Assembly: GCF_001428245.1 (NCBI RefSeq)
Contig: NZ_LMRV01000030.1
Coordinates: 46,898-110,897 of the forward strand
Length of the DNA: 64,000 bases
Direction: 5' to 3'
Origin: Paenibacillus sp. Soil522
GTDB taxonomy: Bacteria > Bacillota > Bacilli > Paenibacillales > Paenibacillaceae
Below the pieces are notes generated by a model, which saw nothing but the letters and a program-made list of their open reading frames with translations, made no database searches and was not told the DNA's origin. Below, piece after piece: positions 1 through 7,618 of this stretch. Numbering within the stretch: position 1 is the stretch's first letter; each line of letters starts with the position of its first letter. The position numbers and the translations under genes are program-made.

Positions 1-426
1 CGGGCTTAACCCGACTGTTTCCAGCAGCTCTCCTATCGATCGCTTTTGCTCGTTAGGGGACAGGCTCTCGTAGTTTTGCAGCGGCTCCCCGATAATTTGC
101 TCAGCGGTCATTCGCGGATTTACGGAAGAATAGCAATCTTGAAACACGACTTGCAGATCGCGGCGAAGCCGTCTCCTGGTAGACGCATTTGTGTCATAGA
201 GATCGATTCCTTGGAAAAGAATCTGCCCCTTCTGCGGTTTTTCCAAACCTAGGATCACCTTGCCAAGCGTGCTCTTCCCTGCCCCGCTCGTTCCGAGAAG
301 CCCCAGGCACTGGCCATGTTCGATAGAGAGCGATACATCGTCAAGCACCGTTGCCCGCTTCGCCTGCCAGAACAGATTGGATGAGCCGTATCCATGAGTA
401 ACGTTTTTCACCTGCAGCAAACTCAC
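1..426 (-). CDS. NikE/CntF/OppF-type ABC ATPase, C-terminus off the window
   Basis: ATP-binding subunit of a metal/peptide-class ABC importer, acting at the cytoplasmic face of the membrane. The first 142 codons are visible. They contain the P-loop GTSGAGKST near residue 65 and the Q-loop segment VVFQD near residue 110; the edge cuts the gene before the signature and Walker B motifs. Translation starts at GTG 426, which overlaps the TGA stop of the preceding small gene (GTGA) and follows a GGGGGGTGA ribosome binding site. It is the last visible gene of the nikA-B-C-D-type operon and is translationally coupled to it. Family assignment is firm; substrate is inferred from the binding protein at 3292-4908. 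Confidence 0.85.
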   Translation of the reverse strand, partial: MSLLQVKNVTHGYGSSNLFWQAKRATVLDDVSLSIEHGQCLGLLGTSGAGKSTLGKVILGLEKPQKGQILFQGIDLYDTNASTRRRLRRDLQVVFQDCYSSVNPRMTAEQIIGEPLQNYESLSPNEQKRSIGELLETVGLSP

Positions 427-653
427 TTGCTCACCCCCCGTTTCTTAAAAAATAGCATTAGCAGCAGGGCAGCCGCTCCAATGGCGATACAGTCGGAAAA
501 CCTTGCTCCCAGCTCGTGCGAGCTCAGCGGCAGCAGAATCAGAAGGATATGGCTGGTCGTATTAAATAATATCGCTACGAGGTAAATCTGTATTGCTTTT
601 GGACAAAAGGGACGGTCCTGCAAAACCGACGTCGGCGATTCTATGGCATTCAT
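423..653 (-). CDS. small two-helix membrane protein inside the metal-transport operon
   Basis: A 76-residue protein of unknown function. It shows two hydrophobic stretches (about residues 22-44 and 54-70) and ends in a basic tail (KKRGVSK), so an integral membrane protein with two helices is likely. Its ATG overlaps the stop of the nikD-like gene (ATGA) and its own TGA overlaps the GTG of the nikE-like gene, so it is translated as part of the operon. I recognise no family. The tight coupling on both sides argues that it is real and has a role with the importer, for example as an accessory subunit; that role is inference. Confidence 0.6.
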   Translation of the reverse strand: MNAIESPTSVLQDRPFCPKAIQIYLVAILFNTTSHILLILLPLSSHELGARFSDCIAIGAAALLLMLFFKKRGVSK

Positions 654-1492
654 GACATGACAAACTCCTTAGTCGGCTGGTTGATCTGTAACGCGGGTCT
701 GGCATTGAGCAGTTTTTTCGTATACTCATGCTGAGGATGATCGAACAGCTGGTAGACATCCGCTTTTTCGACTATCCGGCCATGCTGCATAACGGCGACC
801 TCGTCAGCCATTTCAGATATTACCCCTAAATCATGGGAAATCAATAAAATGGATGTGCCGTATTCCGAACGTATGCGCTTCAGCTGCCGTAGTACCTGCA
901 ATTGGTTGGTCACATCCAGAGCGGTGGTCGGCTCATCCGCAATAATGACGGATGGTCGAAGGCATATGGTAATGGCTATCATAACCCGCTGCAGCATCCC
1001 CCCGCTCAGCTGAAACGGATACTGCTTCATGAGCCCTGCGGGATCAGGCAAATTCACATCTTGCAAAGAGGTAACCGCCAGCTCGAACGCTTGTTTTTTG
1101 GTGAGTGAGGTATGCGTACGGATCGTTTCGATGAATTGATCGCCGATCTTAATCACGGGAGTGAAGGCATTCATCGGGTTTTGCATAATGAGGGCGATTT
1201 CTTTCCCGCGAATGCTCCGCATCGTATCCGCTCTCAGCCCGTTCAGCTCACGGCCGTTTAATCGTATGCTGCCTTCCACGCTGGTTGTTTTGCGGTCCAG
1301 AAGCTGCAGCAGGGACAGACTGGTAATCGTTTTTCCGCTGCCGCTTTCTCCGACAAGCCCGAGCACGCGACCGGGTTTCAGCTCAAAATGGATATCTTGA
1401 ACCAGAGGAACCGTTCCCTGAGCCGTATTTACCGTTACATGCAGGCCGCTCACCTGCAAAACATTTCGTGGATCTATAACCAATGGCCTCAT
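650..1492 (-). CDS. NikD/CntD/OppD-type ABC transporter ATPase
   Basis: First ATPase subunit of the importer, 280 residues, a little shorter than OppD proteins. Walker A is GESGSGKT near residue 50, the signature is LSGGMLQRV near residue 163 and Walker B is VIIADEPTTALD near residue 184. It follows the nikC-like gene by 6 bases and overlaps the next small gene by 4, so all are on one transcript. It is expected to pair with the NikE-like ATPase as a heterodimer driving the NikB/NikC pore. Metal, metal-chelate or peptide specificity cannot be read from the ATPase itself. Confidence 0.88.
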   Translation of the reverse strand: MRPLVIDPRNVLQVSGLHVTVNTAQGTVPLVQDIHFELKPGRVLGLVGESGSGKTITSLSLLQLLDRKTTSVEGSIRLNGRELNGLRADTMRSIRGKEIALIMQNPMNAFTPVIKIGDQFIETIRTHTSLTKKQAFELAVTSLQDVNLPDPAGLMKQYPFQLSGGMLQRVMIAITICLRPSVIIADEPTTALDVTNQLQVLRQLKRIRSEYGTSILLISHDLGVISEMADEVAVMQHGRIVEKADVYQLFDHPQHEYTKKLLNARPALQINQPTKEFVMS

Positions 1493-1498
1493 TCCTTT

Positions 1499-2332
1499 TC
1501 AAAAACGTCGTTTTACGCCAAACCGGTCCGACAAAGCTTCACCTAATACATTAAATGTAATGACAACGATAAGAATCATGATTCCCGGATACAGCATTAA
1601 TTCGGGATTGCTTCGTATATATGATTTCCCTTCGTGGATCATGGAGCCCCACTCCGGCGATGGCGGCTGAATGCCGAGTCCAAGAAACGACATGGCGGCG
1701 ATGTCCATGATCGCCCAACCTATTTCCAGCGTTCCCATCACGATGATTGGAGGAAGCACATTTGGGATCAAATGACGTCTGATGATCGTCCATTGCGATG
1801 ATCCGCTTATTCTGGCGGCGATAATAAAATTCCGTTCCTTCAAGCTGAGAACCATGCCGCGGAACATACGAGCATAATACACCCACTGCACCAGCACCAT
1901 GGCCAAAACGACCTGTGGGAGTCCGGGTCCGAATATGCCGACAAGCCCTAGAATAAGCACAAGAGACGGAAATGCCATCACCCCTTCGCAGAAACGCATC
2001 AGCACAAGGTCAATTATACCGCCTTTGTATCCGGAAAAAGTACCGATCAGTAAGCCGATCAATAATGAGGATATGAATATCAATGACGCAAAGCCTAAAG
2101 AAACTTGGGCACCGTGTAAAAGGCGAGACAGATTGCACCGTCCCAAATGGTCGGTTCCGAGCGGATATTCCCACGTTGGAGACTGCAGCTTGAGCGCCAA
2201 ATTCACTTCAACCGGATCGTGCGGAGAAATCCACGGAGCCAAAATGGTAAGTGAAAAAAGAACGAATAAAATGACCGAGCATACCGCTGCGGTCTTCTGA
2301 CTTTTAAGGCCGGTCCGTATACTCGCGATCAA
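1499..2332 (-). CDS. NikC/CntC/OppC-type ABC permease
   Basis: Inner-membrane permease of the nickel/peptide class, 277 residues from a TTG at 2332. That TTG overlaps the TGA stop of nikB (TTGA) and lies about 9 bases behind GGAAAGG. A longer reading from 2419 would overlap nikB by 90 bases and adds a non-conserved tail, so I reject it. Several hydrophobic helices are present, and the conserved cytoplasmic loop that docks the ATPase is visible (ARISGSSQWTIIRRHLIPN). It should form the translocation channel with the upstream permease. Confidence 0.87.
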   Translation of the reverse strand: MIASIRTGLKSQKTAAVCSVILFVLFSLTILAPWISPHDPVEVNLALKLQSPTWEYPLGTDHLGRCNLSRLLHGAQVSLGFASLIFISSLLIGLLIGTFSGYKGGIIDLVLMRFCEGVMAFPSLVLILGLVGIFGPGLPQVVLAMVLVQWVYYARMFRGMVLSLKERNFIIAARISGSSQWTIIRRHLIPNVLPPIIVMGTLEIGWAIMDIAAMSFLGLGIQPPSPEWGSMIHEGKSYIRSNPELMLYPGIMILIVVITFNVLGEALSDRFGVKRRF

Positions 2333-3273
2333 TGGTCGGTTCTTCCTTTCCAGGAAATTCGGGGATCCAAATACATTTGCAAGAGATCCACGATCAGGTT
2401 GCATACGATAAACAGACAAGCGGCGAGGAACACATAGCTTTGGATGACCGGTATATCCCGGTTAAAGATCGCTTCGATAAAGTAACGTCCAAAGCCCGGC
2501 CAAGAAAAGACTTCCTCCACAATGATCGTCCCCGCAAGCAATTTGCCCATATTCATGCCGAGACCGGTAAGCATCGGTGAAATCGCGATTTTCAGCACAT
2601 GCTTGCTCATAAGCAGCTTCTCTTTAATGCCTCTCGTCCTGGCGTATAACACATACGGCTCCTGCAATTGTTCCAGAACGCTGGTGCGCAGTAACCGGGA
2701 ATAAATGGCGATCAGCCCCAAAGCGAGAGTAATCGACGGAAGGACGAGATGCGCGAACGAGCCTCTTCCTTGCACAGGAAACAGATCGAGCTTAACGGAA
2801 AAGAAAAATATCAATAAATATCCGAGCCAAAACTGCGGGATGGAAGCGCCAAAATAAGCAATCAGCCGGCTCAGATGATCGAACACGCTATTTTTGTATA
2901 CCGCCGCCAAAAAACCAATCGGCACGCTAATAAGTACGGCCAGACAAATGCTGCTGAAGGCGAGCTGGATCGTTGCCGGCATCCGGAGAACGACTTCCTG
3001 CCAAACCGGTTCATTAGAAACATAAGATGTGCCGAAATCAAGTCGGCACATCTTCATGAGGGTTTGGGCATATTGAACAAGCAGCGGCTGGTCTAAGCCG
3101 AATTCATGTCTTTTCTGAGCGAGCAGTTCGTCGGTCGGTTGGATATGCGCCGCTGTCAAATAGGCTTCGGCGGGGTCGACCGGCGAGACATGGATCAGTA
3201 AAAACGTGAGAAGCGTGGCAAAGAGAAAAATAGGTATGATGGCGAGAAGCCGTTTCCCAATATAGCTGCCCAT
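2329..3273 (-). CDS. NikB/CntB/OppB-type ABC permease
   Basis: Second channel subunit of the importer, 314 residues, the usual length. It opens with the typical MGSYIGKRLLAIIPIFLF first helix and carries the OppB-type docking loop near residue 210 and the EEVFSWPGFGRYF segment common to this family. It lies 18 bases downstream of the binding-protein gene and overlaps nikC by 4 bases. Direct evidence is family-level sequence and operon position; the transported ligand is inferred. Confidence 0.88.
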   Translation of the reverse strand: MGSYIGKRLLAIIPIFLFATLLTFLLIHVSPVDPAEAYLTAAHIQPTDELLAQKRHEFGLDQPLLVQYAQTLMKMCRLDFGTSYVSNEPVWQEVVLRMPATIQLAFSSICLAVLISVPIGFLAAVYKNSVFDHLSRLIAYFGASIPQFWLGYLLIFFFSVKLDLFPVQGRGSFAHLVLPSITLALGLIAIYSRLLRTSVLEQLQEPYVLYARTRGIKEKLLMSKHVLKIAISPMLTGLGMNMGKLLAGTIIVEEVFSWPGFGRYFIEAIFNRDIPVIQSYVFLAACLFIVCNLIVDLLQMYLDPRISWKGRTDH

Positions 3274-3291
3274 GTTAAGCCTCCCTGCGGT

Positions 3292-4908
3292 TTACTGTGC
3301 GATGTCGATACTGGAGAATGGATTCTCGTCCCGATTCGCCGGAAATTCAAAGCCGCTTATGTTTTTGTTATAAACAACCGTCTTCTTAATATAAGAGATC
3401 GGCAGCAGCGCTGCCTGCTCGTGTAATGTCGTCTGGATGGCACCGTACAGCTCCTCGCGCTTTTTCTCGTCCGTAGAGAGAAGAGCTTCCTGCACCTGCT
3501 GATCCAGCTCTTGCTTCATCGGCAGCTTCGACAGCGCATCCGAAATACCAAAGCCTTTCTCGGCAACGATGTGAATGAACGAGTGCGGATCATACGGCGC
3601 GCCGTAGTTGCTAAAGAAGTACAAATCAAAGTCGTTTGCACGGAACCGTTTCACTTGTTCAGTGAGCTCAAGACCGGTAATATTCAACTTAACGCCGATC
3701 GCTGCCCATTCGGCTTGCAGCGTTTCCGCCATCGGTTTTTGAATTTGTTCCGCCTTTTCATAGATCAATTCCAGTTCCAGTTGCTTGCCGTCCTTTTCAC
3801 GAACCGTCTTACTGTCCGGCAGCTTCCAGCCCGCCTCATCCAAGTAAGCTTTCGCTTTTTCTACGTCGTATAGGGCCGGTGTTACGCTAGTTTGGGCATA
3901 CGGAAAGTTTTGAGACAAAAGGCTGTCTGCCATCTCTTCCAAGCCTGAGGTAACGCCTTCAACCATCGCCTGTTTGTTAAAACCATGCTGCAGAGCCTGA
4001 CGCACCTTCAGATCCGCAAGCGCTTCGTTTGTCGTATTCAATACCAATTGTCTAGTTGCGATAGGCTCAGAAAGACTGGTTTCATATTCTCCGGATGCTT
4101 CCAGCTGCTTATATGCATCCATGCTGATGATGCCTTCTCCGTAGATTAAGTCCAGCTCCCCTTTCTCAAAGGCGAGCACGCGCGTCTCTCCGTCCGGAAT
4201 AATTTTGATCACGATTTTATCGACTTTCGGTTGTTCTCCCCAGTAATTCGGATTACGGGCAAACTCCGCGTATTCGTCTGTTTTGTAGTCCGTCAGCATC
4301 CATGGTCCGGTCCCTACCGGCTGCTTCACGCCTTTGGACGTATCGCCGTCATCCGGGAATCCGGCTTCGCCGAGAAATCGCACCGGACGAATGACCGACA
4401 GCTCCTGCAAGGTCGGGTAATAAGGCTGTTTCAATGTTAATTTAAACGTAAACTCGTCAACGGCTTCGGTCTTGTCGAGAACACCGATAAAACCAAGCCA
4501 GCTATGATTTTCGACGTTTTTCATAACGGCATCGAAGTTCTTTTTGGCAACCTCAGCGTTAAAAGACGTTCCGTCCGAAAACTTTATATTTTGGCGGAGC
4601 TTAAAGGTATATTCTTTACCGTCCTCCGATATGGTCCACGCTTCGGCCAAATGAGGCTCAAGCTTGCCTCCGTCTTTATAGCTGACAAGCGGCTCGTAAA
4701 TCATCGATTGCGCTATCAATTGAGAAGGATTGTAAACATGCGGGTTCATCGTCCCGATATCTCTTGGCCACGATACAGTGACTGTTTTCTCAGCCGTACC
4801 CGCTTCTGTTCCGGAATTCTCTTCCGTATTCTTTGTTGAACAACCTACAATTGCAGTGGTTAGTATAAGCAGCATTAGAAGCAGTGTCTTAACTCTTGAT
4901 GTAAACAT
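3292..4908 (-). CDS. NikA/CntA-type extracellular solute-binding lipoprotein
   Basis: Substrate-binding protein (family 5) of the importer, 538 residues, anchored outside the membrane. A signal peptide ends in the lipobox IVGC with the modified Cys near residue 23. The mature part follows E. coli NikA closely from memory: WPRDIGTMNPHVY, QSMIYEPLVSY, FARNPNYWGE, FSNYGAPYDPHSF and LLPISYIKK. That subgroup binds nickel, histidine-nickel or opine-type metallophores (CntA) rather than plain peptides. A perfect Fur-type box lies 32 bases before the start codon, so iron or another metal probably controls it. First gene of the operon nikA-B-C-D-small protein-E. Ligand could be Ni, Fe, Zn or a staphylopine-like chelate. 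Confidence 0.85.
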   Translation of the reverse strand: MFTSRVKTLLLMLLILTTAIVGCSTKNTEENSGTEAGTAEKTVTVSWPRDIGTMNPHVYNPSQLIAQSMIYEPLVSYKDGGKLEPHLAEAWTISEDGKEYTFKLRQNIKFSDGTSFNAEVAKKNFDAVMKNVENHSWLGFIGVLDKTEAVDEFTFKLTLKQPYYPTLQELSVIRPVRFLGEAGFPDDGDTSKGVKQPVGTGPWMLTDYKTDEYAEFARNPNYWGEQPKVDKIVIKIIPDGETRVLAFEKGELDLIYGEGIISMDAYKQLEASGEYETSLSEPIATRQLVLNTTNEALADLKVRQALQHGFNKQAMVEGVTSGLEEMADSLLSQNFPYAQTSVTPALYDVEKAKAYLDEAGWKLPDSKTVREKDGKQLELELIYEKAEQIQKPMAETLQAEWAAIGVKLNITGLELTEQVKRFRANDFDLYFFSNYGAPYDPHSFIHIVAEKGFGISDALSKLPMKQELDQQVQEALLSTDEKKREELYGAIQTTLHEQAALLPISYIKKTVVYNKNISGFEFPANRDENPFSSIDIAQ

Positions 4909-4939
4909 TTAAATAGATTTCCCCTCTCGACCCTAAAAG

Positions 4940-4954
4940 TGATAATGATTATCA
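4940..4954. promoter_or_regulatory. Fur-type box, perfect 7-1-7 inverted repeat
   Basis: TGATAATGATTATCA matches the Bacillus Fur consensus TGATAAT-N-ATTATCA at every position. Zur boxes (TCGTAAT) and PerR boxes (TTATAAT) fit less well. It sits 32-46 bases upstream of the binding-protein start, where it can cover the promoter. The rest of the 428-base gap up to 5336 holds only a cre-like site and no convincing gene. Confidence 0.85.
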
Positions 4955-5154
4955 CTATCTTTTAGAAGGATACATAAAAAGTTTCCTCCTGTCAACTAAA
5001 AAAGTACCGCTTAAGCTCTTTCTGATTGAGCTCTGCGGGAAGAGCTCAAGAAAAATTTTTTCCGGTACATAACGAAGAGAAGGAGAAAGTGACCATCGAA
5101 CAAAATATATTATATGTTGGTTGTATTGGACATAGAGAATGTTTTATAAAAAAA

Positions 5155-5166
5155 GAAAGCGCTTTC
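5155..5166. promoter_or_regulatory. cre-like palindrome before the oxidoreductase gene
   Basis: GAAAGCGCTTTC is a perfect 12-base palindrome with the AAGCGCTT core of CcpA sites. It misses the flanking T and A/T of the full cre consensus. It lies 170 bases before the Gfo/Idh/MocA gene. Confidence 0.45.
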
Positions 5167-5336
5167 CTTTACAGAAAAAATGAGCTTGGGATTGGAAGAT
5201 GTAGGCAGACTACTCTTCTTCCAATAGGTTAAAAAATGTACGGAGGCATTAATGGAGAAAGTATACCGTTCCGCATTAATCAGCATAAACAGAAATAGTC
5301 TGGTTTACGACGATGGATTTAAAAGGAGCGATTCCG

Positions 5337-6506
5337 ATGAATAAAATTAAAGTGGGTGTTATTGGAAACGGTTTTATCGGCCCGACGCACATCGAAGCCA
5401 TTCGACGGCTCGGATTTGTTGAGGTCGAAGCCATAGCCGAGAGAACCCGGGAAAGTGCCGAGAAGAAAGCCTCAGCCTTGCATGTACCGAAATTTTACGG
5501 GGATTACAAAGAGATGCTGGACAATCCAGCCATTCAAGCCATTCATAATTGCACGCCTAATCATACTCATTTTCAAATCAATAAGGATATCATCTTAGCC
5601 GGCAAGCATGTCTTATCCGAGAAGCCTCTAGCCATGAACAGCGAAGAATCGGCGGAATTGTTGAAGCTTGCGAAGGAATGCGGAATCGTTCACGGGGTTA
5701 ACTTTAACTACCGGCAATTTCCTATCGTAAAGCAGCTGGCCAGCCTGATCCGGAAAGATGAATTCGGTATCATAAGTCTCGTTCATGGAAGCTACCTGCA
5801 GGACTGGCTGCTGTACGATACAGACTACAGCTGGCGGCTGGATTCCAAGATGGGAGGCAAGACGCGTGCGGTTACCGATATCGGGTCCCACTGGTGCGAT
5901 ACGGTTCAATACGTAACCGGAAAAATAATTTCCGAAGTATTCGCCGACCTGACAACGACCTTCCCGGTCAGAAAAAAAGCGCCCCGAACGACCGCCACGT
6001 TTGGAGCTGATGATAACAGCATTCAGGCGTATGAGCATCTACCCGTCGATACCGAGGATTTTGCGACGGTGCTTATACGGTTCGATGACGGAACGAAAGG
6101 CGTCTTTACGGTTTCCCAAGTGAGCGCCGGCCGCAAAAACCGTCTCAGCTTCGAGCTGAACGGCAGCAAGCAATCCGCCTTTTGGAATCAAGAGGAGCCG
6201 GAGAAGCTCTGGATCGGACATCGGGACAGAGCAAACGAAATTTTGCTCGCGGACCCGTGTTTGTTCACGGATGAAGTGCGCGGATGCATTCATCATCCCG
6301 GAGGTCATAACGAAGGTTGGCCGGACGCACTAAAAAATATGATGCTGAACTTCTATTCATTCATACGCGACGGCAAGGATCCGAACAAGGACCAAGCACC
6401 GTTTGCTACGTTCGAAGATGGGCACCGGTCGATGCGCATCATCGATGCGATATGGGAAAGCCACGTCACGAACAAATGGGTAAAAGTAGAAGCGTTCTCA
6501 TCCTAA
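5337..6506 (+). CDS. Gfo/Idh/MocA family NAD(P)-dependent oxidoreductase
   Basis: A 389-residue dehydrogenase of the glucose-fructose oxidoreductase/inositol dehydrogenase family. The Rossmann motif GVIGNGFIGPTH is at the N-terminus and the diagnostic EKPLA motif lies near residue 97. The C-terminal half is the usual alpha/beta substrate domain, with DIGSHWCDTVQYVTG near residue 183. The start at 5337 follows AAAAGGAG by 8 bases; an ATG 24 bases upstream lacks such a site. It stands alone with a cre-like site upstream, which fits oxidation of a sugar or polyol under carbon control. The exact substrate cannot be told. Confidence 0.85.
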   Translation: MNKIKVGVIGNGFIGPTHIEAIRRLGFVEVEAIAERTRESAEKKASALHVPKFYGDYKEMLDNPAIQAIHNCTPNHTHFQINKDIILAGKHVLSEKPLAMNSEESAELLKLAKECGIVHGVNFNYRQFPIVKQLASLIRKDEFGIISLVHGSYLQDWLLYDTDYSWRLDSKMGGKTRAVTDIGSHWCDTVQYVTGKIISEVFADLTTTFPVRKKAPRTTATFGADDNSIQAYEHLPVDTEDFATVLIRFDDGTKGVFTVSQVSAGRKNRLSFELNGSKQSAFWNQEEPEKLWIGHRDRANEILLADPCLFTDEVRGCIHHPGGHNEGWPDALKNMMLNFYSFIRDGKDPNKDQAPFATFEDGHRSMRIIDAIWESHVTNKWVKVEAFSS

Positions 6507-6675
6507 TCCTACCGTTTAACTTTTATGCAGAAATCCGTTGCCCTCATGAATCGTTTAGCAAGCTCTCTGCTGCTCAAAATAGGTTCTGTCATCTGCACTC
6601 GTTGTCCTTATTAGGAATATGATTTTTAGAATAGAAATCAACGCGTGTTATGAGCTATAGGAGGACTGAACTTTC

Positions 6676-7536
6676 ATGAGATTTAACCAAACCCCTTATT
6701 CCAGACTTGTTCGGCAAAATTCGAGCCAAACTTATAAATTCATGAAGAAACTTCGCTACAAAAAGAATGAAAGCGTACATTTTATTTTAGTCCATGACGC
6801 TCCCCCCAATAAACGAAGCTATAATTCCTATTCAAATCGTTTAAACCTTAAACAGACGTTCCTCTTGCATAAACCTTTGAAACGTTTGGAAAAACGGATA
6901 CCTCAATCCAAGCTTTATGCGTATAACAACCAATCCGAATCCGTCCATTTGCTCACCCAAAACGCGAACGGGTATGCCGTTTTTATGGGTATTAATTATG
7001 GCGGGACAAAGGATAGCGATATTAAAGAAGTCAGAGCGCAGTTTATCGATGTGGATCTTAACAAAATTTCGGAACGTTTTAATACATTAGAAGAAGTATG
7101 GCAGAAAATTAAAGCGCTGCGAGCCAATCCCTCAGAGCAGTATCAATTACTTACCGTCAAAAAGAATAAACGAGGTGAATACTTATTTTCAGCCCATCGA
7201 CCGAAAAGGCAAATCCAAAAATTGAAAAAAAAATTTCTCTTCAAGCATTGGAGACAAATCAGGGATGCCATGATCGTCGAAACGAACAACGGATATCACA
7301 TTTATTGGATCATAACAAGGGGAGCAATAAATAAATTCGTTCCTATTCAAAAAGCATTAGTTAGGAAATTTAATGCTGACCCTGCCGTTACAAATCTAGC
7401 GAGAGTAATGCGCGTACCCGGTTTCTTTCATATGAAAAATCCTAATAGCCCCTTTATGGTCCGTGTCATCCGATGGGGAAGAAAGAAGCCATTTTCGCAA
7501 GATGAGCTTGTTGATGGACTTTCATTAAGACCCTGA
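6676..7536 (+). CDS. RepB-like archaeo-eukaryotic primase domain protein, orphan
   Basis: A 286-residue basic protein with the three motifs of the archaeo-eukaryotic primase fold as seen in plasmid RepB-type primases: FIDVD near residues 123-127 (catalytic Asp pair), NNGYHIYW near 205-211 (the sugar-binding His), and DPAVTNLARVMRVPGFFHMK near 235-254. The first 90 residues are Lys/Arg-rich and unassigned. No helicase or PriCT domain follows. A clear ribosome binding site (TAGGAGG) precedes the ATG. It is not next to replication, phage or plasmid genes, and it is visibly AT-richer than its neighbours, so a relic or cargo of a mobile element is likely. Priming activity is inferred from motifs only. 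Confidence 0.75.
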   Translation: MRFNQTPYSRLVRQNSSQTYKFMKKLRYKKNESVHFILVHDAPPNKRSYNSYSNRLNLKQTFLLHKPLKRLEKRIPQSKLYAYNNQSESVHLLTQNANGYAVFMGINYGGTKDSDIKEVRAQFIDVDLNKISERFNTLEEVWQKIKALRANPSEQYQLLTVKKNKRGEYLFSAHRPKRQIQKLKKKFLFKHWRQIRDAMIVETNNGYHIYWIITRGAINKFVPIQKALVRKFNADPAVTNLARVMRVPGFFHMKNPNSPFMVRVIRWGRKKPFSQDELVDGLSLRP

Positions 7537-7570
7537 CTGTGAAAATGCAGGGCTCATCCAGGAGTGAACG

Positions 7571-7599
7571 AAAACCCGACCTCACATGGTCGGGTTTTA
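7571..7599. terminator. bidirectional terminator between convergent genes
   Basis: AAAACCCGACC pairs with GGTCGGGTTTT around a 6-base loop. A-runs and T-runs flank it, so it can stop both the primase gene and the convergent Mur ligase gene. Confidence 0.85.
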
Positions 7600-7618
7600 T
7601 ATTGTGAAAGTCTAACTA

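Noticed and set aside
2333..2419. Longer N-terminus for the NikC-like permease
   Set aside because: It would overlap nikB by 91 bases and adds residues not typical of the family; the TTG at 2332 has the ribosome binding site and a stop/start overlap.
5026..5232. 68-codon plus-strand open frame between the Fur box and the oxidoreductase
   Set aside because: No ribosome binding site, and it spans the cre-like palindrome in a control region.
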